From NCBI GenBank assembly GCA_907163375.1, contig CAJQUW010009202.1, positions 62,002 through 126,001 of the forward strand: 64,000 nt of DNA, given 5' to 3'. Origin of the DNA: Prostheceraeus crozeri. Taxonomy: Eukaryota > Platyhelminthes > Polycladida > Euryleptidae. The translations under genes were made by a program, and so were the position numbers. This document shows positions 29,312 to 36,744 of this stretch, one piece after another. The notes under the pieces are model-generated. The model did no database searches. It saw only the letters and a program-made list of their open reading frames with translations, and was not told the DNA's origin. The stretch's first letter is position 1. Each line of letters begins with the position of its first letter.

Positions 29312-29925
29312 AGTTTGTAGATAATCATGGGAGTTTTCAAAATATCACTTCGAAATCTAAATTCTTCCGGACACTCTTGCGTAAAGTCAATGAATAAGTA
29401 ACCGTATGGTTTTTCAGTAGCTGCTTGAAAAATTTCAATTAAGGCTTTTGATCCTCTGGGTGCAACTTGTCGCGCTAAAATTTCAAATTGACTTTTATCT
29501 CGCGGATTCTTGAAAATAGCATAATAGTGTGTATTCAGGTTTCGTGTACGAGCTTCTTTTCCATCAGGAAACAAATTTTGTGTAATATAGATGATAAAAC
29601 ACCTTTCATGGTGTGCTGCGCGAGTGAACATATCTGTAACATCTTTTGAATTCTTACTTTCTTTTAATAAATCATCCAATACAACAACATCATTAGACTG
29701 AAGTTTATCCACTGGAATAATTCCTTCATGTCGAATAAAGTTGCGACTTTGCAATTCCTGAAACAGCGACGGTTGATAAATACCATAACACCAAATCACT
29801 CGATTGATAGGTTCCTTAAACAACTCCCTTCTTTTATCCAATAAATTCAGCGTGAAAACAGTTTTACCTGCATGAGATGGACCTGATACAGTCAGAACTT
29901 TATCACATTGAAGTCTGAAATCCAT
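29308..29925 (-). CDS. FtsK/HerA (A32-type) genome-packaging ATPase
   Basis: 205 aa from ATG 29925 (an upstream extension of the frame has no ATG). Walker A is GPSHAGKT at residues ~15-22, Walker B is DVVVLDDLL at ~85, and the sensor-like YITQNLFPDG is at ~114. The length is typical for Polintons. It drives DNA translocation into the capsid. ATGCAAAT lies 22-29 nt upstream of the ATG. It precedes the 28619 gene with a 4-nt overlap, consistent with coupled expression. It is intact. Confidence 0.95.
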   Translation of the reverse strand: MDFRLQCDKVLTVSGPSHAGKTVFTLNLLDKRRELFKEPINRVIWCYGIYQPSLFQELQSRNFIRHEGIIPVDKLQSNDVVVLDDLLKESKNSKDVTDMFTRAAHHERCFIIYITQNLFPDGKEARTRNLNTHYYAIFKNPRDKSQFEILARQVAPRGSKALIEIFQAATEKPYGYLFIDFTQECPEEFRFRSDILKTPMIIYKL

Positions 29926-29956
29926 TTTATTACTTTGAGATTCAACATTTGCATAA

Positions 29957-30298
29957 TTAACGCTTAGAGCCAAAGATATTACCCAATAGGTTGCCCACGG
30001 CAGGAGCTATCATTGGAAGTATTGCTGAAAGGAAACCGCCCTTTTGTGTTAGAGTTTTCCTCTTTCTTTGAAGGGTGACTTTAGGATTGGAGATGAAACG
30101 CAATTTCGTAGCATATCGCTTAAGTAACTTTCGTTGTTTTGGCGCTAATTTCTTCGTCCTCAACTTCCTCACATGAGAAATAATTTCACAAATGAATTTA
30201 TCGTTAGCATGTCGTATAGCATTGTATCGCTGATTTGCTTTCATTCGTCGGAGAGCTTGAATGGCTGAAGAAAACTTTTGACTTTTACGTTTCGCCAT
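29957..30298 (-). CDS. small basic protein with hydrophobic C-terminus, virion-like (113 aa)
   Basis: ATG 30298. Two thirds is lysine/arginine-rich. Then comes TQKGGFLSAILPMIAPAVG, a Gly-Gly protease-type site followed by a hydrophobic, possibly membrane-active helix. The design is reminiscent of adenovirus pVI-like peptides and occurs in other Polintons next to the ATPase. Function is inferred only. ATGCAAAT is found about 40 nt upstream. Confidence 0.65.
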   Translation of the reverse strand: MAKRKSQKFSSAIQALRRMKANQRYNAIRHANDKFICEIISHVRKLRTKKLAPKQRKLLKRYATKLRFISNPKVTLQRKRKTLTQKGGFLSAILPMIAPAVGNLLGNIFGSKR

Positions 30299-30349
30299 TT
30301 TCCGTGTTAGTCTTTGCTAAAACCTATCTTTACCACATTTGCATAGGTA

Positions 30350-30673
30350 CTAACTATTGCGACATAAGTGACACTCGAAATGAGCAATATCACAGTGGTT
30401 ACATTGGCAAAGTTGAATGCAATTACGTATGAAACAGCGTTGACAAAAAGCATGCTTACATCTCTTGAAGATGCGCTTTTCATTTCCATCCTTTCGCTTA
30501 CATACATCGCAACACATAGTTTCACCGTTACTGATGTCTATAGCAAGTCTTTTTGAAGATATGAATTTGCTAGCCTTTTCTAAATAATAGACGCATGTAC
30601 AGAAGGAATATACTTCGAGAGTGAGCAGACATAGCTCGAAAACCAGTTGTGCCACAATCAAGTACCACTGCAT
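30350..30673 (-). CDS. membrane RING-finger protein, probable ubiquitin ligase (107 aa)
   Basis: ATG 30673 (a non-ATG extension reaches 30679). The N-terminal ~30 residues are a hydrophobic segment (WYLIVAQLVFELCLLTLEV). After a short linker comes a RING-HC: CDVC, 11 residues, C-K-H-A-F-C-Q-R-C, then CQCNHC and CHLC. RING proteins pass ubiquitin from E2 enzymes to targets. In viruses they often remodel host defence or entry routes. The upstream gene's stop overlaps the region just before the ATG (TGAAAATG). Substrate unknown. Confidence 0.75.
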   Translation of the reverse strand: MQWYLIVAQLVFELCLLTLEVYSFCTCVYYLEKASKFISSKRLAIDISNGETMCCDVCKRKDGNEKRIFKRCKHAFCQRCFIRNCIQLCQCNHCDIAHFECHLCRNS

Positions 30674-30675
30674 TT

Positions 30676-31086
30676 TCAATTTTTCTTTATGGAAAGTTGA
30701 ATGTGAATATCTGAAATCGCTTCAATCACTAGACTGCTACCATGATGGTTAAATGCGTTAAGACGTTCAGCAATTTTTATCATATGTCTTTTAAAAAATT
30801 CTTGGGGGTGATCTACCACTTCCATTGAGTAAGAAGCAAAATGGAAAGAGCGACTTTCCACCTCTTGCTTTCCAAAATGACTAAACTTAATTTTCGCAAC
30901 TAATCGCGCCATGATAATGCTATCAGAGAATGTATTCATTAATTCTAGAAATAGAGTGCTAGCATCATCGACCACTGCTTCGATGTCGGTCTCATCTTTA
31001 TGAAATTTTATCACATAATCTTGAACAGCTCCTTTTAAACTTTGCCTATGAAAACGTAATGTTCCGCAGTCGTTTGAGAAAGACAT
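30676..31086 (-). CDS. Polinton protein resembling a domain linked to pPolB (136 aa)
   Basis: ATG 31086. The C-terminal half (EFFKRHMIKIAERLNAFNHH, then GSSLVIEAISDIHIQL) matches a pattern I associate with the region preceding or within Polinton polymerase ORFs (a long helix, then G-S-x-hydrophobic, then a beta strand). Here it is a separate gene far from the polymerase. No catalytic motif. It could be a polymerase accessory or ssDNA-binding factor. That is inference. Confidence 0.5.
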   Translation of the reverse strand: MSFSNDCGTLRFHRQSLKGAVQDYVIKFHKDETDIEAVVDDASTLFLELMNTFSDSIIMARLVAKIKFSHFGKQEVESRSFHFASYSMEVVDHPQEFFKRHMIKIAERLNAFNHHGSSLVIEAISDIHIQLSIKKN

Positions 31087-31173
31087 GATCGCCCTTTATC
31101 TAACCCATCCATTGCATGAAAACAACAACTCTTCTCATAGTAACATATATTGAATAACGGTAACAAGCATGTA

Positions 31174-31704
31174 TTATAAATCAATGGTTTGAAAGAGATA
31201 AAATAGATACAGCTGATAACTATCATACAGCGAGCAATGATAACCATACAGGACTTTGGCAGTGTTGAGGTAAGGAGGAAAGAAGCATTGGTTATGAACG
31301 TAGCTACTACAACGAACAGACAAAATAGGAACACACAAATCCTTAAAACGTTTCGTGACTTCATGATAATGTTGATTCACTCTACTATCCCAAGGTGGGA
31401 GCAAAATATCATCAATGATTAGATTGGGAAATACTTTCCTCTCCTTACCAGGATTATTACAAAAGATGCGTATAACATTGAAAGCAGCTAACCATCGTTT
31501 AAAGTCAATAAGAAGAGCACTTTCACAAGAAAAGCCATAGTCTTGCAAATATTTCAGATTAAGTCCATGAATGTGTTTTCTCGCCCATTGATCAACATTG
31601 GGATCGCAGTTGGCATGTTGATGATAGACACTAACAATCTGATATGTCCAATTGTTCATAGCAATAGCACTGAGCTCCTGTACAGGTTCACCCTCACAAT
31701 CCAT
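31174..31704 (-). CDS. DEDDh 3'-5' exonuclease-like protein (176 aa)
   Basis: ATG 31704. It begins MDCEGEPVQELSAI, giving the Exo I D-x-E (Asp2, Glu4) followed by strand-like sequence. A middle helix-rich part (HGLNLKYLQDYGF, FKRWLAAF) follows. Near the end is HCSLYDSYQLYLF, the H-x4-D of DEDDh enzymes (His156, Asp161). The middle Asp is less clear, with candidates in NNPGKE or IIDDILLP. It would be a second proofreading or RNA/DNA-trimming nuclease beside the polymerase's own exonuclease domain. Confidence 0.55.
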   Translation of the reverse strand: MDCEGEPVQELSAIAMNNWTYQIVSVYHQHANCDPNVDQWARKHIHGLNLKYLQDYGFSCESALLIDFKRWLAAFNVIRIFCNNPGKERKVFPNLIIDDILLPPWDSRVNQHYHEVTKRFKDLCVPILSVRCSSYVHNQCFFPPYLNTAKVLYGYHCSLYDSYQLYLFYLFQTIDL

Positions 31705-31756
31705 AAAAATGATGATAGAAGCCTAAAACGGAAATTTACACATCTAAGGAAACGTT

Positions 31757-31957
31757 CTACAACATATTACAAAATGAAGAATTACATCGATGCTTTTCAC
31801 GACAAAATACACAAATGATATGATGGCAACGAAGAAGTAAAATGTATCTAATAAGACCACGTCTACGACACTCAAAGCACATAAGCGAATTGTCATAGGG
31901 TAGAGTTAGGAAAGGACTAGCAATTCTCCTTCTTTGATTTGCGTTTTGATGTAGCAT
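31757..31957 (-). CDS. small RING-like zinc protein (66 aa)
   Basis: First ATG at 31957. A basic N-terminus, then CFEC, 13 residues, CHHIICVFC and a further C-x4-C near the end. This fits a minimal RING with C3HC-type spacing and is similar in layout to the 30350 RING gene. It overlaps the end of the 31917 gene by 41 nt in another frame. Its short length and incomplete last zinc pair leave some doubt. Confidence 0.45.
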   Translation of the reverse strand: MLHQNANQRRRIASPFLTLPYDNSLMCFECRRRGLIRYILLLRCHHIICVFCREKHRCNSSFCNML

Positions 31958-32692
31958 TCTTCTCCGACTTGCGCTTCGTACCACTGCTGTTAAGGATTTG
32001 ATCAATTATGTCGTCCACGTTGGGTGGTTTCGGAATATATAGTATGGATTCCATATGCATGGAGAGAGAGGCTATTTTATTATCCTTGTGTCGACCATAA
32101 TATAGCCCATTCACTTTGAAAAGGATATCCCAAGTACCTTCTCCGAGCTCATCACATCTGATGGCTATTGATTGATCTCCCTCCTTCTTATAGTAAGTAC
32201 ACCAATGTGATACCGGTAGGCAAATGTGATTACCATCCCAAATCTTTCTATAGGGAGTATCCTTGTCATCTCTCGCCTTCCACTCTTGAGCAAGAGGAGT
32301 AGGAATGTCCATATTTAATGTCACATACTCCTCAATAATATCAAGTTGGTGGCGAATGTACGGACTCACGGGGATCAGTATGTAGTCCCCATACTGATTG
32401 CGCATTATCTTGACATCCGTGGAAGGGAGCATTCCCGTTTGGAGTACTACGCTATGATCGCCATAACGCAAGACTTGTTTAAATTTACGCTGTAGCGGTG
32501 TAGGATTATGTACCTTGGTTGTTTCTTCCACTGGCCTCAGTTGTAGATGATCTGACCGTAGCGAACCTTGTAACGTTTGACCGCCATTTTGTCCTACTAG
32601 TGCAGCAGATGGAGTAGATGCCTGAAAATGAAAAAAGATTGTATTAAGTTTACGTTCAAGGGAGGAGAGGGAGGGAAGTAGCGACTTACCAT
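31917..32692 (-). CDS. Polinton protein of unknown function with a spliced start codon (235 aa)
   Basis: Two exons: 32690-32692, the ATG alone, and 31917-32621. The donor is GTAAGTCG from 32689, the acceptor TTTTCATTTTCAG ends at 32622, and the intron is 68 bp. The frame upstream of 32531 is open but has no ATG until the spliced one, which makes this model convincing. The protein has a short Ser/Gly/Gln N-terminus, a globular middle (YILIPVSPYIRHQLDIIEEY, LPVSHWCTYYKKEGDQ) and a lysine-rich tail like a nuclear-localisation signal. No family recognised. A TATA box lies about 100 nt upstream. Confidence 0.75.
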
Positions 32693-32794
32693 TTTAGTTG
32701 GATAATAGAACAGGGAACTAGAGAGAGAGAGAAAATGCGCGTCCGTCACTCGTGTGATTCAACGATGGAATGATTGTCACTGTGGAAGGCTCGC

Positions 32795-32802
32795 TATTTA
32801 TA
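32795..32802 (-). promoter_or_regulatory. TATA box (TATAAATA) of the spliced 31917-32692 gene
   Basis: Minus-strand TATAAATA, about 103 nt before the ATG. It is the only TATA-type signal in the right half of the element. Confidence 0.6.
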
Positions 32803-32984
32803 AAGAAATGCTTGATTCTCATTGGATGATGATCCTCATTGGACAATAACATCAAGCTGATTCCAAATCTGGCCTCCGTTTACCCATCCGAGCCTTCGTT
32901 TTGGTGCTACAGCCCAAAACGTCCCAAATTCTAACTCTGTCGTTTTTCGCCAATGTCCCAAAATCTTAAATGGCGTCTCACATC

Positions 32985-34227
32985 TAAACGAAGACAGATA
33001 GGAACAAGCCGATTCTTTCACTGAATTTGTCTCACTCTTAGCTTTCAAACGAGCTATCGCACGACAAAATCCGTCCACTGGAAGCCAAGATCGAAGCTAG
33101 CTGTCCAGAGGGGGGGGAGGTCAGTGAAATTTGATGAAAAATGTTTTGGTGACGGTCCCAGGTCGAAATTCCACACTTTGGAAAATTTTCAAAATTTTAC
33201 CCATACAAAGCCACTCTGACACTTAGGATTTTTTCAGGTGAGCGAGCTCCGAGCTAAAATCTTGTAACCGCTCTAACTTTTGAACGAAGACAGATAGGAA
33301 CAAGCCGATTCTTTCACTGAATTTGTCTCACTCTTAGCTTTCAAACGAGCTATTGCACGACAAAATCCGTCCACTAGAAGCCAAGATCGAAGCTAGCTGT
33401 CCAGAGGGGGGGGAGGTCAGTGAAATTTGATGAAAAATGTTTTGGTGACGGTCCCAGGTCGAAATTCCACACTTTGGAAAATTTTCAAAATTTTACCCAT
33501 ACAAAGCCACTCTGACACTTAGGATTTTTTCAGGTGAGCGAGCTCCGACCTAAAATCTTGTAACCGCTCTAACTTTTGAACGAAGACAGATAGGAACAAG
33601 CCGTTTCTTTCACTGAATTTGTCTCACTCTTAGCTTTCAAACGAGCTATTGCACGACAAAATCCGTCCACTGGAAGCCAAAATCGAAGCAAGCTGTCCAG
33701 GGGGGGGGACGTCAGCCGAAAATTTTTTCTCTCCGATTGACTTGAAACTCACCCTACCGATGCAGAATTTCACGCTGAATCCGAATCTGACCTCCGTTTT
33801 CTCATCCGATGCTTCGTTTTGACGCTACACACCAAAACGTCCCAAATTCTAACTCTGTCGTTTTTCGAAAAATGTTGAAAATTTTTTCTCACCGATTGCC
33901 TTGAAACTCACCCTACCGATGCAGAATTTCACGCTGAATACGAATCCGACCTCCGTTTTCTCATCCGACCACTCCTTCCACTCGAAACAACCCATTTTAC
34001 AACCCAACATTCAGCAGATTGCACCAAAAACATCACACACTATAGCCTCAAGACTAATCCTGGCGGTCGCCCAAGTCCACCACGACACTCTATCGTTCCA
34101 GAGGGGGGGGGACTCAGACCCGAAGCACCACGGCGGCCGACCACGACACTCTGCCGTTCCAGAGGGGGGGGACGTCAGCGATGGCGGCCATCTTGCGCTA
34201 TCCAGAAGTGGAGTTTTACTTACTACT
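32985..34227 (-). repeat. Polinton right terminal inverted repeat
   Basis: Mirror copy of 10513-11755 with very few differences, for example single-base changes within the 297-bp units. Inside it (about 32865-32985) is a diverged partial copy of the outer part of the repeat, so the internal end of the repeat has been rearranged. Confidence 0.92.
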
Positions 34228-34233
34228 TGCGAT
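34228..34233. repeat. right target-site duplication of the Polinton (TGCGAT)
   Basis: Exact partner of 10507-10512. Both lie directly outside the AGTAGTAAGTAAAAC... termini. Confidence 0.95.
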
Positions 34234-34756
34234 CCCCAAGGAATACATTCCAGGTTTGCTTAAACGTTTGTTTATCAAATGTGAAGACAGTTTCTCAAAG
34301 AATCTGAAAGCAGGATTCAAGACCTGTGGCTTTGTCCCTTTTGATCCTGTCATTGTGTTGAAAAAAGTCCCATCTGGAGTGCAAACGCAAGAATCCATTG
34401 GCAGAGAACTGGATGCAGAACTGATTGAAATGCTGAAGAAAAACCTCGGACAGGATCAGCCTAAACCAAAACGAGGAAGGAAAGTAGACTCCACAAAGCC
34501 AGAACCTGGTAAGAATTGGGCAACTGCCGAACGGCTGAGTACTGGAGAGCAAGCTGGCACCAGTGGAGCTAGTGAGCAAAGGGCGTCAGCTCCAACTACT
34601 GATGATGAAGATGACTGTTGTGGTGAGTGTGGTGCTCCATATATGGGCTACAAAGGGCATGATTGTTTTCAGTGCATAGAATGTGCAGAATGGCACTGTG
34701 GAGTGTGCAATGGAGCCAACAAAGATGCCTATTACACTTGTCATAAATGCACTTGA
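34228..34756 (+). pseudogene. pogo-like transposase, C-terminal part
   Basis: This is the continuation of the split transposase. It begins at the right copy of the 6-bp duplication and is in the same frame as the segment ending at 10512, so removing the Polinton and one TGCGAT gives a continuous reading frame. It encodes the end of the DDE domain (GFKTCGFVPFDP), a basic linker, and a C-terminal PHD-like zinc finger with ordered C-x2-C, C-x2-C, H-x2-C and C-x2-C pairs. It ends with TGA at 34754-34756. No defects are seen in this half. Confidence 0.9.
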
Positions 34757-35241
34757 CAAACTGGAATACTAACTAATTGAAATACTGTCAATTTTTTTGT
34801 TGATTAATGTAATAATGATGACCAGTCCTGTAATAGCCTATACTTTCATGTATTCTGTTGATTGATGAAAATAATTCTGAATTTACTTAGTTTTAAATCT
34901 TAATGGTGGGTGAACTTGTTTTAAAATATTTACTTGATAGTGGGAGAACTTCTTTTAAAAATGTAAGGGTGGGTAAACTAACCCCATAGAGGTTCAAATT
35001 CGCCATCAAATGAAATTAACACACAGTGGCGAACTCACCCCAACGGAGGGGGTGAGTTCGCCATCCTAGATATGCTGATCTGAGGGCAACAACAAATATT
35101 TCAATAAGCTGATTTGTATACCACTATATAGCACTAAGTCATGCCAAGATATGAGTAGGTTATGACTTATGTATCTCGGTTCTGGACTGATGTGCACACT
35201 AAAATGTCATGAAAACGTGGCGAACTCACCCCATCTTACGG
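34757..35241 (+). other. 3' untranslated and subterminal region of the pogo element
   Basis: AT-rich tail of the host transposon. It contains inverted GGCGAACTCACCCC / GGGGTGAGTTCGCC motifs around 35026-35060, matching the terminal sequence. These probably act as extra transposase binding sites. Confidence 0.7.
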
Positions 35242-35620
35242 TAGTACTGGTAGGTAACTATAAACAAAGCGTAGTGTAGTAGGTACTGAATCTTCAGTAA
35301 TAATCAAAGACTTCACAAAACAAAATTAACAAGAAACTATTCCGGTACCAATATCTCTCGAGTCAAGTGGCATGGTAATGTGACTACAACAAAAGGTCTT
35401 CATGATAATTATTGCAAAAAAATTCAAAAGTGGCCACATGGTCCACGTTTTACTACATTTCACGGTAACTGAGTGTGAAGGACATATAGCTTATCTGAAT
35501 GTAGATGTAGATGTACATATTGACAGAAAAATAAATCTTTTTTAAGAAAAATTGTATTCATCTATTGAATTTGTAACAACTTGAATTGAGGATGACAAAA
35601 AAATAGTCAGCACCAAGTGT
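35242..35620. other. intronic spacer, nothing recognised
   Basis: AT-rich sequence between the pogo element and a hAT relic. Confidence 0.5.
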
Positions 35621-35624
35621 CTTA

Positions 35625-36275
35625 TCATTGTCTATGACGCCTCGCATCCATCAGTGGTTCGGTCGAAGGCAAAGTTCTCTTCAACTTTCTTTTGGACTCA
35701 TCTTTTTTCGATGACACGGGAGCTGCATCTGTTATCGACTGTGCTTCTAGCATAAGCCTCTTGGCTGCCTCCATGTATTCCATGGCCGTTTTCCGCTTAC
35801 TCTCGGCGAGTTTCTCTGCGGATTCCTGTTCTTGCCTGACTCTTTCTCTTTCCATCTCTTTCTCCTTGGCTTTCAGATCTTCCTCTTTCTTTTTTTCTGC
35901 TTCAATGCGCTCCTTTTCCTTTTGCTTCAGATACTGCATGTAGGAATTCGATGCCTCATAGCAACGATCGAGCAACTTGCGTCCAATCGGGAACGTTGCA
36001 CTCTTGTATCCGCGATTTCGCATAAATAATTTCACTGTCAGAATACCGTTAAAGTTGGGATCCTGCAATCTGTTGCGGTCTGTGGTCAAAATGCGCTTCA
36101 TCGAGCTAAACAATCTTTCAGTGTCAGCGTTGCCATGAGGTAGAATAATCAGCTCACATTCAAAACGAAAAAACAATAGAATCCATTTACAGTGAGGGGT
36201 AGAAAAAATGGACCATCTGAAGGGCCAAAAGTGATACTTATGGTACTTGAGTGGTTTACTTATTCTCCCCAGCAC
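35625..36275 (-). mobile_element. hAT-like transposase relic, C-terminal dimerisation region with coiled coil
   Basis: Minus-strand ORF of 216 codons. LPHGNADTERLFSSMKRIL followed by LTVKLFMRN is the hAT C-terminal dimerisation block. A long K/E/R coiled coil (QKEKERIEAEKKKEEDLK and on) follows, with a basic end. Upstream catalytic regions were not found, and no terminal repeats could be assigned. It is probably a truncated copy, or the last exon of a domesticated gene. Confidence 0.7.
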
Positions 36276-36705
36276 TAGGTGGGCCTAATATGATGCAGAG
36301 TCAAACAAAGCGTGATTTGAAGTAAGTTTTAAGCATAAATAAGTTTTCAAGCAGCAGGGCAAATGTATCTTGATTCGCAGTCATTTTACAATCTTATGAG
36401 TAGAAAAGCTAAATTATCCTAATTTGGTTCCCATCTATTATTGAAATAATGCTGCAGAAGCTTTTTTCTTTTTCAACTGCAGAAATTAGCCCTTGCAGAG
36501 CATTCGATCGAGAGGAATCACGCTAATGATTAGTCGAGGGCGCACGTCATCACAAGCCAGACGAAGTGGCGCCCGCGATTATTCGCTGAGACCCTCCATA
36601 CACAGCAATCACAAAGTGCGATGAACTGATGGGAAATGTATTTACCTAATATACGCACGTATATCGTTCTCTCTTTCGGTTTGACTACAGTTTTACCACT
36701 GCAAC

Positions 36706-36736
36706 CTGATGAAGCGGACCTGATGAGTCCACGAAA
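36706..36736 (+). ncRNA. hammerhead-ribozyme-like core
   Basis: CTGATGA (36706-36712), a stem of GGAC pairing with GTCC (36716-36719 and 36727-36730) and then CGAAA. This is the order of conserved hammerhead elements C-U-G-A-N-G-A, stem II, G-A-A-A. Stems I and III are not evident. Similar motifs end Penelope-like retroelements. Confidence 0.45.
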
Positions 36737-36744
36737 ATTTGTAC

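Larger units (their letters stand above)
10513..34227. mobile_element. Polinton (Maverick), nearly complete, 23.7 kb
   Basis: Long inverted repeats, a 6-bp target duplication and the diagnostic gene set identify it: protein-primed polymerase B, retrovirus-type integrase with chromodomain, adenain-like protease, HerA/A32-type packaging ATPase and a candidate double-jelly-roll capsid protein. Layout: plus-strand TATA-driven genes and the polymerase (12.2-20.7 kb), a minus-strand structural block (20.9-23.9 kb), a plus-strand transcription-factor island (23.9-25.2 kb), and a minus-strand block of protease, capsid, integrase, ATPase and accessory genes (25.2-32.7 kb). The integrase and one structural gene are broken. 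The other ORFs are open. Confidence 0.97.
9281..35241 (+). mobile_element. pogo/Tigger-like DNA transposon, interrupted by a Polinton
   Basis: The outer ends are 23-bp perfect inverted repeats beginning CCGTAAGATGGGG, each flanked by TA (9279-9280 and 35242-35243), the target site of the Tc1/mariner/pogo superfamily. GGTGAGTTCGCC-type motifs recur just inside the ends (near 9291, 35026 and 35048) and probably bind the transposase. Without the 23.7-kb Polinton and one copy of its target duplication the element is about 2.24 kb, normal for the group. It carries one transposase gene, split at 10512/34234. Confidence 0.93.

Noticed and set aside
12000-34000. CRISPR array or phage/bacterial origin for the capsid, protease and ATPase genes
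   Set aside because: No spaced short repeats. Introns, TATA boxes, poly(A) signals, long inverted repeats and the chromodomain integrase identify a eukaryotic Polinton.
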